In this document: piece after piece, positions 29,666 through 39,613 of the stretch
Layout of the letters: every line of letters begins with the position of its first letter
Numbering within the stretch: the stretch's first letter is position 1
Assembly: GCF_964026575.1 (NCBI RefSeq)
Contig: NZ_OZ032161.1
Location: 868,001-932,000, forward strand
Source of the DNA: Candidatus Tisiphia endosymbiont of Melanophora roralis
GTDB taxonomy: Bacteria > Pseudomonadota > Alphaproteobacteria > Rickettsiales > Rickettsiaceae
Direction: 5' to 3'
DNA length: 64,000 nucleotides
The notes under the pieces: model-generated
Databases searched by the model: none
The model's input: only the letters and a program-made list of their open reading frames with translations
Told to the model about the DNA's origin: nothing
Made by a program: the position numbers and the translations under genes

Positions 29666-32600
29666 TCATAAATCTCTCCTTGCCAAATGTGCATAGTCGT
29701 CATACTTTAGTAAATCAATATCATATGGAAAGTTTTTATTCGTTACATAATATTCTAGTACTCGCATCATCCCCTGTTTATGACGCTCTAAGTCTTCTTT
29801 CGTTAAGTCTATTTCCAAAGTTTGGATTATTGGTTTCGAGCTAGAAATTTTTACATAAGTAACCTGTTTAACGCTATGAACTTTTATATAGTCAATTGAT
29901 GAGAAGTTGGTGACGTCGTCACTCGTCGCTCGCCTATTACATATAGGCGTCGCTCCATCGCTCCTAGCACCAAATCCTCCTGAATTGACTATAGCAAAAC
30001 CACCTTCCTGTAACATTAAACCTCCAATGATTAGCTGCGGAGATAATCCGGCTTCTACATCTTTTTTACTCGGTAAGCTACCAGTCTTATAATCGATAAT
30101 GACAGCTGCCCCAAGCTCATCTACCTCAATTCTATCAGCAACTCCAATTATTGTTAATTCTTGCCCTCCAATATTTAACGAAATTTCTCCTCTACATTCT
30201 GAGTAAATATATTGGAAATCACTTCTGCGTTTTTCATCAAACTCAATAAAAGACTCAGCAATAGGAATAAATTTTATTTGCCAAATCTTTTGTGTATAGG
30301 TTGGTAGAATAGTATTCTGTAAAACATTATTACTAATCTCCAATATTAATCCAATTTTGTTATTTTCTAACTTATCATAATTTTTAGAATATTGTTCTAA
30401 GACCTTATGAACAAAACTACCAAATTCAGATATTTTAGGCTCCTGCCCTATCATATCCTTGCTTCTCAAATTCAAAATCTTCTTAGCATAGAAACTATAA
30501 GGATTCCGTACTAATATTTCTATATCAGTAACTGATATCACTTCAGGAAAAATTGGACTATATACATAACCACTATGATTATGGCTAACCCAATTAGTAT
30601 TTTTGACGTCATTGCTAAGCACTGTTGTAAGGCTTAAATCGTCATTGCGAGCGAACGTACGTGAGCGTGGCAATCCATGAAGTTTGTCATATGGATTGCT
30701 TCGTCGACCTACGGTCTCCTCGCTAATAGACGATTTTTTAACTTTCAACAGTTGTGGAGCGAAGCCCGAACGAAGCAATCCATTTCTATTCACTTCCCTA
30801 GATTGCTTCGTCGCTACTAAAGTAGCTCCTCGCAATGACGAACTAATGTTAGTCGGATTAGCTATAATTGACTCAACCATATTAACATTAGATATCTTTT
30901 GAAACTCTACTTCTGCTGGTAATTTGTACGTCGTTCCGGTACTCAAATCCTCACGTACGCTTGCCGTACTGCTTGCGGTTTTGCGTTCCGTGACTCCTTC
31001 AAATTCCTCAGCACAAGCGAGTTTCGAAAGATATCTATTATTTGGTACATCCACTAAGTTATTTTCTGATAAATATGTTAAATAATTTTCTGAAATCAAA
31101 CTTTTCTGTAAAATAAATTGCAATTTTAGTAATAAATTTGATGGTAATAAACCTGATTTACCATCTTGTCTTTTTGCTCTAGTAATTATCACTTGAGCAT
31201 TATGCAGAAATAAATAGAAATAATATTGATGTATGGTAGATCCAGTAGCAATATGTAATTTTTTAAGCGTCTGCTCATTAATCCACTGATTTATAGCTGA
31301 TGACGAAGCTAAGCTCCCTTGATTAAAGTCGGATAAAATTACTAGGTCAAATTTAAGTAACATTAAATCTTCAGCTTTACCAATAATTATATTTTTAGAA
31401 TAATTATTATGTGCAAAATACTTACAACTAAACATTAAAGATTTAAGTAACTCTGGAAAGCATTTTTTATTACTTAATGTTAGATTACAATTATCTTTGA
31501 TTAAGCTAGATAAAAAAGTTGATAGTTCAGTAGCAGGCTGTTCATACCAAATATTTGGATAAAGTTTTTCAGCAATCTTAATCGAGGATTTTAATATTTT
31601 AACAAAACTACTACCACTATTTGTATAAAGTAAGTCTATTAGTTTCTTACACCACTTTATTAATGCATCATCATTGGTTTTTTCTACTAAAGACAGCATC
31701 TGACTAGGCTGCCGTATGAAACGGTTCTTGCCGCTCATTAATAGTTCTAATTTTGGTACTAATTTACAATTAATAAAAGGATTCTTTAATAGTAAGAATA
31801 ACTTTTTTATATCAAAATCATTACATAATATTTCACTAACAGAAATTATTAGAGAACTAACTAGCGTTTTTGTTAAATTATCACCTAGTAAATCTTGAAA
31901 TTCTAAAGAATATTTGGTCAAAAAATTACAGTAAAAACTCTTGCTTGTTTGATTATTAATAATAATAGCTATCTTCTTATCACTATACTGTTTGCAGATC
32001 AGGCTTATTTGTTCTGCTTCTTGAAAAATATCCTCAAGCTCAAAATATTTTATGCAATCTATAGACTCGCTAGTTTTTAAATCTTTATAGTCAATTGATG
32101 AGAATTTTGTAACGTCGTCTTCGATCACTCGCCTATTATCTATAGGCTTCGCTCCATCGTACCTGCTATCTAATTCTCCTGAATTAACTATATCCTCAAA
32201 AATTATCTGATCTAGAATAGAATGATGTTGTTGCTCATTACCTAAAGGCTGAAAATCTGATAAATCTTTATTTAGAGTTGTCAGTAATTTTTTTAGGCTA
32301 TATAAACAATCTTCTTCATGCTTATCATATTCTAATAGAGGTCTATTACTAATAGGCGGTAAAATTATAAAACCACACGGCGAATTAGCAATATTCTTTA
32401 AGAAATTCCATGATATAAGATTGTGACCTATGATGCCCGCTACTATTAAATTGGTATCAGCTCTTTTCAACCTTGCTATCTCTGCTTCCATCATAGTTAT
32501 TTGATAATTTACACGATCTAGCAATCCGAACAATTCTATCTGTTTTTTCCATTGATGATGGGTATATTTAAGAAATTCATAAATAACATTCCAATGTTTT

Positions 32601-33046
32601 GATGGATTCATTTTTTCTATTTCATTTACAGAATCTATCGATAAATTATTACAAGCTAGCTGATAAAATAACTCAGCTATTGTTGAACAAAACTGTAGAG
32701 ATTGTGTTATACTAAATTGTAGCTTAGGGTAATTATGGATGATTTCTGCTAATATAATTCTCTCTTGCAAAAACGTTATAGGCTCTAGCGTTATAGGTTC
32801 TAGATTTTCTGATGTAATACCAAATATTTCCTCACCTTCAGCCATAATATTGGAAAAAGGGATAATATTCGGTAAAATCGCAATATTTTGCTTCTTAATC
32901 AAAATATTTTGTAAATTTAAACAAGCAAAGCCACTCGGCAATATAATTTTAAGATTGCTAATAGATTCTTTAGCAAAATTATCTAGAATAAAATCAGCTA
33001 CTATATCCAAAAACGATGAAGACGGGTTGACTCTATAAAGGTTCAT
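29666..33046 (-). CDS. addB: AddB-type double-strand break repair protein with four in-frame palindromic repeats
   Basis: AddB works with AddA as a helicase-nuclease at broken DNA ends. The N-terminus (IILPSGFACLNLQNILIKKQ) and the C-terminal RecB-like nuclease block (SVTDIEILVRNPYSFYAKKIL, then IDYKTGSLPSKKDVEAGLSPQLIIGGLML) identify it. At 1126 aa it is long, because repeats add about 200 residues. Type F elements encode about residues 285-321 and 1018-1054, an RPE1 copy about 671-719, and gaagcaatcc elements about 735-803. None breaks the frame. The last insertion sits inside the nuclease domain after the DYKTG motif. Activity is plausible but untested. It is the last gene of a three-gene run. 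Confidence 0.88.
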   Translation of the reverse strand: MNLYRVNPSSSFLDIVADFILDNFAKESISNLKIILPSGFACLNLQNILIKKQNIAILPNIIPFSNIMAEGEEIFGITSENLEPITLEPITFLQERIILAEIIHNYPKLQFSITQSLQFCSTIAELFYQLACNNLSIDSVNEIEKMNPSKHWNVIYEFLKYTHHQWKKQIELFGLLDRVNYQITMMEAEIARLKRADTNLIVAGIIGHNLISWNFLKNIANSPCGFIILPPISNRPLLEYDKHEEDCLYSLKKLLTTLNKDLSDFQPLGNEQQHHSILDQIIFEDIVNSGELDSRYDGAKPIDNRRVIEDDVTKFSSIDYKDLKTSESIDCIKYFELEDIFQEAEQISLICKQYSDKKIAIIINNQTSKSFYCNFLTKYSLEFQDLLGDNLTKTLVSSLIISVSEILCNDFDIKKLFLLLKNPFINCKLVPKLELLMSGKNRFIRQPSQMLSLVEKTNDDALIKWCKKLIDLLYTNSGSSFVKILKSSIKIAEKLYPNIWYEQPATELSTFLSSLIKDNCNLTLSNKKCFPELLKSLMFSCKYFAHNNYSKNIIIGKAEDLMLLKFDLVILSDFNQGSLASSSAINQWINEQTLKKLHIATGSTIHQYYFYLFLHNAQVIITRAKRQDGKSGLLPSNLLLKLQFILQKSLISENYLTYLSENNLVDVPNNRYLSKLACAEEFEGVTERKTASSTASVREDLSTGTTYKLPAEVEFQKISNVNMVESIIANPTNISSSLRGATLVATKQSREVNRNGLLRSGFAPQLLKVKKSSISEETVGRRSNPYDKLHGLPRSRTFARNDDLSLTTVLSNDVKNTNWVSHNHSGYVYSPIFPEVISVTDIEILVRNPYSFYAKKILNLRSKDMIGQEPKISEFGSFVHKVLEQYSKNYDKLENNKIGLILEISNNVLQNTILPTYTQKIWQIKFIPIAESFIEFDEKRRSDFQYIYSECRGEISLNIGGQELTIIGVADRIEVDELGAAVIIDYKTGSLPSKKDVEAGLSPQLIIGGLMLQEGGFAIVNSGGFGARSDGATPICNRRATSDDVTNFSSIDYIKVHSVKQVTYVKISSSKPIIQTLEIDLTKEDLERHKQGMMRVLEYYVTNKNFPYDIDLLKYDDYAHLARRDL
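29887..29993. repeat. palindromic element F inside addB (copy 1)
   Basis: The 107-bp element has ends tatagtcaattgatgag and tcctgaattgactata and the central palindrome cgcctatta..atataggc. It is read in frame as GFGARSDGATPICNRRATSD and onward. Confidence 0.85.
30640..30840. repeat. two gaagcaatcc palindromic elements in tandem inside addB
   Basis: It opens gtcattgcgagcgaacgtac, closes gctcctcgcaatgacg, and has aactttcaacagttgtgg in the middle (about 30739-30756), so two units are joined. It is read in frame (SSLRGATLVATKQSREVNRN at its start on the minus strand). Confidence 0.8.
30890..31036. repeat. RPE1-type copy inside addB
   Basis: The 147-bp element with agatatct at both ends encodes RYLSKLACAEEFEGVTERKT, runs on, and ends KLPAEVEFQKIS in the addB frame. 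This is the translation pattern known for Rickettsia RPE1 insertions. Confidence 0.9.
32086..32192. repeat. palindromic element F inside addB (copy 2)
   Basis: It is homologous to 29887-29993, with ends tatagtcaattgatgag and tcctgaattaactata. It is read in the same frame as GELDSRYDGAKPIDNRRVIE. Confidence 0.85.
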
Positions 33047-33058
33047 TAAATTCCCTAA

Positions 33059-33475
33059 TTATATCATACAAATATAATAACATAACTTGACAGCACCACT
33101 AATAGCTAAAACTCTTAAAAATCTTGTTTTAGTAAAACCGGCAATTAAAGGAATAAACTTGCCCCATAACGGTATTATCGTAAACCAAAGTATAAATATG
33201 TTATATTTTAAAAAAAATTGGGAAAATGATTGGTGGTTAGTATGAACCTGTTCATTTTTAGAATAATAAAAAATTTTCAATAATATCAAACCAAAGAAAT
33301 AATTTATACTAGTAGCAAATAATGAAGCAATGGTGGCGACAGTAACTATTATTAAATTATTATAAACACCAAATATCCTCATAGAATGAACGATTAATTC
33401 ACTATCTAAACTTATAACTAAATTACCTACTAAACTATCAATAAATAATAACGAATATGCCTCAAACTGATCCAT
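33059..33475 (-). CDS. VTT/DedA-like small membrane protein
   Basis: The 138-aa protein has three to four hydrophobic segments. The text FVGNLVIS..DSELIVHSM, then TSINYFFGLILLK and the later FIPLIAGFTKTRFLRVLAISGAVK resemble VTT-domain proteins (DedA/SNARE-associated), which act as lipid scramblases or flippases. It is shorter than typical DedA proteins. The ATG at 33475 overlaps the upstream stop codon (TGATG), and addB follows 12 nt later. The family call is moderately supported. Confidence 0.7.
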   Translation of the reverse strand: MDQFEAYSLLFIDSLVGNLVISLDSELIVHSMRIFGVYNNLIIVTVATIASLFATSINYFFGLILLKIFYYSKNEQVHTNHQSFSQFFLKYNIFILWFTIIPLWGKFIPLIAGFTKTRFLRVLAISGAVKLCYYICMI

Positions 33476-34065
33476 CACTCAAACTGGTTACAAACCACAC
33501 CTTCAAATATAGCAGGTACTTCTCCTAATAATTGAGACACCTCATCTTCTATTATAGGATGAGTAGCTATGAAATTGTTTAAACTCTCTATTCCTTTCTT
33601 AATTTTTTCATAATTGTCTTTATGTTCTTGATTTGGTGAATTATGAAATTTTTCAACTAACTTATCTATTTCTACAACCTCTTTAAAAGACTTAATGAGA
33701 GAAAAACCATTATTTTTTTCCTCATTGCAAAAATAATTTATATACTCTTCTACTTTCTCAGGTAACCTTAATATGAAGTCTGAAAATTTTTGTAACTGCA
33801 GGTTAGTAATTGCTGTAACAACTCTTCCAATAACATGAGGTGTTATTTCTTTTTCAAACAACTCACTTTGACTTGTTTTTAATACTTTAATAACGTCATT
33901 AGATGTGATAACTATTTTATAATCTTTATCAGTTTCATCTAATTGAGATTGTACAACTGACTTATCTTTATTCAAATCTTCATCCTTAAAAAATTCTTTA
34001 TATCGAGCAAACCAAGACCCAAAAGCTGTTTTCTTTAATGTATCAAAATATATTCTTAATTGCAT
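33475..34065 (-). CDS. hypothetical soluble helical protein
   Basis: No family was recognised. The 196-aa product is charged and mainly helical, without a signal peptide or membrane segment. It contains KVVEIDKL-like helices and a late acidic stretch ending LLGEVPAIFEGVVCNQFE. It is the first gene of a run with the VTT protein and addB, and its stop overlaps the next start. Confidence 0.65.
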   Translation of the reverse strand: MQLRIYFDTLKKTAFGSWFARYKEFFKDEDLNKDKSVVQSQLDETDKDYKIVITSNDVIKVLKTSQSELFEKEITPHVIGRVVTAITNLQLQKFSDFILRLPEKVEEYINYFCNEEKNNGFSLIKSFKEVVEIDKLVEKFHNSPNQEHKDNYEKIKKGIESLNNFIATHPIIEDEVSQLLGEVPAIFEGVVCNQFE

Positions 34066-34218
34066 AAAACCCCTTAATTAAAGCATATCACCTTATAATA
34101 TTATCTTAATCTCGATATAACAGCAATTATAAATTCAAAAATAATAAATTTGACAAAATATTATCGATACTATAATTTGCTACCTTAAAATACAATATAT
34201 TATAATTTAAATTTTCCT

Positions 34219-35496
34219 GTGGACAAAGCTTTATCCTTAAAAAAACCACTTTTGCTATGGTCTCTTGCCACCCTGTTTTTTGCTTTTCAATTTATATTAA
34301 GACTCTCAACTGGAATTCTTAGAGAAGAAATTATACAAAAATTTGCCATTGATACCATAGCATTTGGTACGTTTGCTGGATATTATTATCTAGGTTATGC
34401 AGGAATGCAATTACCAATCGGCATAATGCTAGATAAATTTAATTTTAGGATTGTCACATTCTTATCTATCTTAGTTACCTCTCTTGGTACTCTAACTTTT
34501 GTTGCTAGCACTGATTTTAATTACTTACTCATTGGTAGATTTATGATCGGAGCTGGTTCTGCTGTAGGTTTTTTATCAGTAGCTAAGATTACTAGAAGCT
34601 CCTTCCCGGCTAAATATCATTCCTTAATGCTTGGATTCTCCTTTACCTTTGGCTTACTTGGAGCAGTATTTGGCATTACTCCAATGAAGCTATTATTTAC
34701 ACATTTTGGTTATGACGTAACTTTTAATAGTCTAGCTCTAGTTGGATTTATCATTGGACTAATGATTTTATTAGTAAAAACCGATGATATAAGAAGTAAT
34801 TCTAATACTAGCGACTCCAAATCTTCAATATTGAAGCTCTTATTAAATCCTACTATTTTATTTATTGGAGTTTGTGGTGGTCTAATGGTAGGAGCATTAG
34901 AAGGTTTTGCTGATGTATGGGCTATTCCATTCTTCAAACAAGTTTATCAAATGAATGATATGGAAAGTAACTTGGTTACCTCATTCGTTTATATAGGTAT
35001 GTGTTTTGGTGGTCCAATACTTGCACTTATTGCTAATTTATCAAAATCATCTAATTTTATAATAATAATGACTGGATTGCTAACGGTAGCAATTTTTACT
35101 ATTCTATTATATTGTCCTTCATTAAATTTCTTTATTAGTAGTTCTCTAATGTTTTTATTAGGAGTTTTTTGTTGTTATCAAGTTCTAATTTTTACTGTTG
35201 TAGGTAACCTTGTTACAGATAAATCTGCTGGACTTGCTATTGCGATAGTCAATTGCATTAATATGTCATTCGGACATTTTTTCCATAAAATTATGAGTAA
35301 TTTAATATCTTACAACTGGGATGGTCTACTAAGTGAATCAGCTGTACCTATTTATAGTCGCTTTGATTTTATTATGGCAATTTCTATAGTTCCAATTTGT
35401 TGCCTTATTGGAATCACCGGCTTTTACTACTTGTCCAAAAAGTCAAAAACTCAAATATCAATCAATAGGCTTGTGGAAAAGACTGTTTCAGCTTAA
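34219..35496 (+). CDS. major facilitator superfamily transporter
   Basis: The 425-aa protein has about 12 membrane segments. The MFS loop 2-3 region reads GYAGMQLPIGIMLDKFNFRIV (about residues 55-75) and TM4 has LIGRFMIGAGSAVGFLSVAK. The type resembles the rickettsial MFS group of putative organic-acid or osmolyte transporters, but the substrate is unknown. The start is GTG at 34219 (read MDKALSLKK). polA follows on the same strand. Confidence 0.9.
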   Translation: MDKALSLKKPLLLWSLATLFFAFQFILRLSTGILREEIIQKFAIDTIAFGTFAGYYYLGYAGMQLPIGIMLDKFNFRIVTFLSILVTSLGTLTFVASTDFNYLLIGRFMIGAGSAVGFLSVAKITRSSFPAKYHSLMLGFSFTFGLLGAVFGITPMKLLFTHFGYDVTFNSLALVGFIIGLMILLVKTDDIRSNSNTSDSKSSILKLLLNPTILFIGVCGGLMVGALEGFADVWAIPFFKQVYQMNDMESNLVTSFVYIGMCFGGPILALIANLSKSSNFIIIMTGLLTVAIFTILLYCPSLNFFISSSLMFLLGVFCCYQVLIFTVVGNLVTDKSAGLAIAIVNCINMSFGHFFHKIMSNLISYNWDGLLSESAVPIYSRFDFIMAISIVPICCLIGITGFYYLSKKSKTQISINRLVEKTVSA

Positions 35497-35590
35497 ATAG
35501 TAATATTTTATAAAATATTACTAATAAAGCTTAGTGCAAATTATAATTGTTGTATACTACATAAACATAACCATTTGTCCTAATAACAAA

Positions 35591-38260
35591 ATGACCAACG
35601 AAACAATTAACAAAAATACTTTATTAATAATTGATGGTTATGGATTTGTCTTCAGAGCATACCATGTTCAGTCACCATTAACTTCTCCGAGTGGCTTAGC
35701 TGTTGGAGCATTGTATGGTTTTACCTCCATGTTGTTAAAACTATTGAACGATTTTAAGCCAAAGCATGCTGTCATTATTTTTGATTCTGGTGGTAAGAAT
35801 TTTCGTCACCAAATTTATGAGCAATATAAAGCAAATAGACCGCCTACACCAAAGGATTTGAATGATCAATTACCACTTATTCGTCTAGCAGCAAGTAGCC
35901 TAAATTTTCCAATAATTGAGAAAGCTGGTTGTGAAGCAGATGATATAATTGCCACTCTAGCCAATAAAGCAACTGCATTACAAGAAAATACTATTATTAT
36001 CTCTTCTGATAAAGATTTAATGCAATTAATTAATTCGCATACTAAAATGTATGACCCTATAAAAGCAAAATACATATCTGAAGATGACGTGATAGAGAAA
36101 TTTGGTGTAGGACCAAGTAAGCTCAGGGAAGTAATGGCTTTGATCGGTGATAAGTCAGATAATATACCAGGTGTTCCAAGCATTGGTCCTAAAACTGCTG
36201 CAACACTTATAAAACAGTTTGGTTCGTTAGCAGAACTTTTAAAGTCTCTCGATCAAATCAGTAACGATCGTCAAAGGGAAATCATTAACTCCTCAAAGGA
36301 TCTAGCATTAATTTCCTGGCAACTAGTTGGTTTAGATTATAATGTTAATATAGACTTGGATTTTAGTTTATTGCAATATAGACCACCTGATAATAGGCAA
36401 ATCTCTGACTTTCTAGCAGAATATGGTTTTAAATCTCTAAACAAACGAGTGGAAAATTTATTCCAAATACAAATTACCAATGAATCTTTGCCTATTAAGC
36501 AAGTCATAGTTCAGGAGATATCTTCTAAACAACAGCTTGACTCTGTGACGATTAAAGCTGAAGAGCATGGGGTTGTTAGTATTTATCTATCAGATCATCT
36601 AGGACAAAATCCTTCTATAATTTTATCGATTGATGATAAATGCTATAACATTAAATTTGTAGATAGAACCCCTAGCGATATGTCTGATTTACTTTCTGAT
36701 GATTTTCGCCAAAACTATCTGCATCAATGGTTTATGCCTGATATTCTCAAATTGCTAAAAAATAAGTCTATTAAGAAAATCACTTATAAACTAAAATCAT
36801 TATTAAAATTCTTTGTCGATAGTGAAATATACTCATGCGAAGATCTAGAACTAATGCAATATCTGATATCTGCCGGTAAACCTCAAAAAGACCCGTTTGA
36901 TTCGGTGAAAAAGGATAATTTAGAAGCCATGGCAGAAATAATTACTGGCTTTAGTACTGATTATCAAAAACTATTGTTAGAGTTAAAGGATAATCATGCC
37001 TTAGCACTATATAGAGAAATTGATTTACCTTTATGTTATATAATAGATAAAATGGAGAAAGCTGGGATTAAAATCGATTCACAGTATCTTAAACAGCTAT
37101 CAAGTGAATTTGGTAATGAAATTACTAAATTAGAGCAGGAAATTTTTACCATTACTGGTACAAAGTTTAACATTGCCTCGCCAAAGCAACTGGGAGAAAT
37201 TTTGTTTGAGAAAATGCAACTACCCTTTGGTAAATTGTCATCAAAAGCTAAGTCTTATTCTACTAGTGCAGAAATACTTGAAAAAATTAGCGAGAGTGGT
37301 TTTGCTATTGCCGATTTATTATTAAAATGGCGTCATTTAACTAAATTAAAAAATACTTATACGGATAGCTTACCCCTGCAAGTAAATCCAATAACTAATA
37401 GGGTACATACCACATTTTTGCAAACTTCAACTAGCACTGGTAGGCTTAGTTCTCAAGATCCAAACTTACAGAATGTACCAATTCGCTCGAAAGAAGGCAA
37501 CAGAATCAGAGCAGCTTTTATTGCAGAATATGGGCATAAATTAATTTCAGCTGACTATTCACAAATTGAACTCCGAATCTTAAGTAGCATGGCAGATATA
37601 CCCTCCTTAAAGCAAGCTTTTGTTAATGGTGAGGATATACATAGTAAAACGGCTTGTAATATATTTAAAATTACCGAAAAAGATTTAACACTAGAACATA
37701 GGCGTAAAGCAAAAGCCATAAATTTTGGTATTATTTATGGTATCAGTAGCTTTGGACTAGCAAAACAGTTAAATATTAGCTCTGCACAAGCAGCAGAATA
37801 CATAAAAAAATATTTTGAAGAATACCCGGAAATTCAAAAATATATGGAATATATAAAAAACTATGCCAAGGAACATGGTTATGTCCTAAACCTATTCGGG
37901 CGGAAATGTTTTATTCCCTTAATCCATGATAAAAAACACTCCCTACAGCAATTTGCCGAAAGGGCAGCAATCAACGCTCCAATTCAAGGAACTAGTGCAG
38001 ACATTATAAAAGTGGCAATGATTGATCTTGACCGTAAGATACGGAAATTAAAATTAAGAACCAAACTAATTCTACAAATCCATGACGAGTTACTTTTTGA
38101 GTCTCCTATTGATGAAATAGAAATAGCCACTCACCTAATCAAAACCACTATGGAAAACTCACCTAAATTAGCCATTCCACTTATTGTTGAAACCAAGGTA
38201 GGAGATGATTGGCTAAATACACATATTTATATTAAAACTAAAAATCCATATGTCAAATAG
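35591..38260 (+). CDS. polA: DNA polymerase I
   Basis: Pol I fills gaps and removes RNA primers. The N-terminal 5'-nuclease domain is complete ([47 protein letters not shown]). The middle 3'-5' exonuclease region lacks the usual DxE motif (it reads [20 protein letters not shown]), so proofreading is probably absent. The polymerase domain is intact: [45 protein letters not shown] and QIHDELLFE. The frame is open from a GTG at 35534, but ATG 35591 ([16 protein letters not shown]) fits the family. It gives 889 aa. Confidence 0.96.
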   Translation: MTNETINKNTLLIIDGYGFVFRAYHVQSPLTSPSGLAVGALYGFTSMLLKLLNDFKPKHAVIIFDSGGKNFRHQIYEQYKANRPPTPKDLNDQLPLIRLAASSLNFPIIEKAGCEADDIIATLANKATALQENTIIISSDKDLMQLINSHTKMYDPIKAKYISEDDVIEKFGVGPSKLREVMALIGDKSDNIPGVPSIGPKTAATLIKQFGSLAELLKSLDQISNDRQREIINSSKDLALISWQLVGLDYNVNIDLDFSLLQYRPPDNRQISDFLAEYGFKSLNKRVENLFQIQITNESLPIKQVIVQEISSKQQLDSVTIKAEEHGVVSIYLSDHLGQNPSIILSIDDKCYNIKFVDRTPSDMSDLLSDDFRQNYLHQWFMPDILKLLKNKSIKKITYKLKSLLKFFVDSEIYSCEDLELMQYLISAGKPQKDPFDSVKKDNLEAMAEIITGFSTDYQKLLLELKDNHALALYREIDLPLCYIIDKMEKAGIKIDSQYLKQLSSEFGNEITKLEQEIFTITGTKFNIASPKQLGEILFEKMQLPFGKLSSKAKSYSTSAEILEKISESGFAIADLLLKWRHLTKLKNTYTDSLPLQVNPITNRVHTTFLQTSTSTGRLSSQDPNLQNVPIRSKEGNRIRAAFIAEYGHKLISADYSQIELRILSSMADIPSLKQAFVNGEDIHSKTACNIFKITEKDLTLEHRRKAKAINFGIIYGISSFGLAKQLNISSAQAAEYIKKYFEEYPEIQKYMEYIKNYAKEHGYVLNLFGRKCFIPLIHDKKHSLQQFAERAAINAPIQGTSADIIKVAMIDLDRKIRKLKLRTKLILQIHDELLFESPIDEIEIATHLIKTTMENSPKLAIPLIVETKVGDDWLNTHIYIKTKNPYVK

Positions 38261-38263
38261 TCA

Positions 38264-39034
38264 TTATTCCCATTCCAAAATTACTTTTGTATCACCAGCT
38301 AAAGGTGCGTCTAGTACAGTATCATAGTGTAATTCAAATTCATACCTATCACCTTCATGCTTATATGATTCACCAACTAGTTTAAAAGCTAAATTTTCTA
38401 GTATTTTTTTAGAGGCGGTATTAGTTTTTAGCGTTGTAGCCTGAACTGTAGTAAAAATTTCACCTCCAACAAATTTTACTGATTTTTCGTCATAAGTTTT
38501 ATTTACATAATCTTGTTTTTTTGCTAATTCTTTACCATATCCCAAAATTAATGCACCAACATTCTCATATCCTACATGTTGTTTTGCAGCAGCAGCACCT
38601 CTATGATATTCTTTATTGAACAAATAAGCAATTTCCCCTACGTGTTCTTTAGAACCATTACCTATCACTTCATATCCAACAACTACATCGTTAGATTTGT
38701 CTGTAACTAAAAAGGCAGCAAATGGATAACCATTGTTCCATCGAAAACTTTGTTCGTTAATTCTTTTTGCAAATTCTTCTTGAGTACTGACTTTTCCTGT
38801 TGCATATTGTGACATTACAGCAGGATCTGCAAATGTAACGTTAAATAATTGTTTAATTTGATCCGAGAAATTTACAAAATCCTTTTCTGTAGTGTATAAT
38901 GATTCAGCACGAAATCTATCTGTATATATATAACTTTTTAATATACCATCTTCATTCTCTTCACCAATGGCTACATTGAATTTACCACAAATTCTTTCAT
39001 AATATGTAAGTGCATCTTGTAAAGTATTAATCAT
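38264..39034 (-). CDS. GNAT-like acetyltransferase
   Basis: The 256-aa protein shows a GNAT core: FAAFLVTDKSNDVVVGYEVIGNG (strand pair), VGEIAYLFNKEYHRGAAAAK (acetyl-CoA loop region, with a weakened R/Q-x-x-G-x-A) and a C-terminal LKTNTASKKILENLAFKLVGES, the familiar N-x-x-S-x-x-x-x-E-x-x-G-F pattern. The substrate is unknown. It converges on polA with a 3-nt gap. Confidence 0.75.
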   Translation of the reverse strand: MINTLQDALTYYERICGKFNVAIGEENEDGILKSYIYTDRFRAESLYTTEKDFVNFSDQIKQLFNVTFADPAVMSQYATGKVSTQEEFAKRINEQSFRWNNGYPFAAFLVTDKSNDVVVGYEVIGNGSKEHVGEIAYLFNKEYHRGAAAAKQHVGYENVGALILGYGKELAKKQDYVNKTYDEKSVKFVGGEIFTTVQATTLKTNTASKKILENLAFKLVGESYKHEGDRYEFELHYDTVLDAPLAGDTKVILEWE

Positions 39035-39057
39035 AGTACCCTATATTTTTCTATAAT

Positions 39058-39182
39058 CGTCATCGCGAGGCATCTTTAGATGCCGTGGCGATCCAGTAAA
39101 CAGCGAAACTGTTTTTTTAGAGTAACGCTTCGCGTATCCTAGATTGCCGCGTCGCCGCTTTCAGCGACTCCTCGCAATGACG
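39058..39182. repeat. gaagcaatcc-type palindromic element
   Basis: It begins cgtcatcgcgaggcatcttt and ends cgactcctcgcaatgacg. The inner arms carry gccgtggcgatccagtaa and cctagattgccgcgtcg. It is in the 579-bp gap 39035-39613, which holds this and the next repeat and no gene. Confidence 0.8.
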
Positions 39183-39373
39183 CTCGGAAGGTCTCTTAAC
39201 AGCAGCGGCATAAAAAATGTAGGGTACTATGAGTATTAATTTGCTTAAACATTGTTACCAAATAAATATTGCTCTTGCGAAACTCTGCTTCTGCAAGGCA
39301 GTTTAAAAGTCACACCCTAAAATTGCAAAAGACTCAAATAATTCTTGGGTGAGTATAAATTCAACATCACAAA

Positions 39374-39473
39374 CGTCATTGCGAGCACAGCGAAGCAATC
39401 CAAAAAAATAATCTATAAACAAACCATGTTATGGATTGCTTCGTCGGCTTTAGGAAGCCTCCTCGCAATGACG
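39374..39473. repeat. gaagcaatcc-type palindromic element
   Basis: A clean 100-bp palindrome from cgtcattgcgagcacagcga to gcctcctcgcaatgacg. Central arms gaagcaatcca and atggattgcttcg flank a short AT-rich loop. Confidence 0.85.
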
Positions 39474-39613
39474 TTTGCAGCTGTGCTTACATAATTTTCA
39501 ACCTTAAACTGCCCTGATTCCTTGGTTATACACTAACAAGAGACATTTAGCAAAGAAAAAATATTATCAGTTGGAATATGGTTTAGATAGTTGATACTAC
39601 TGTAGAAAAAATA

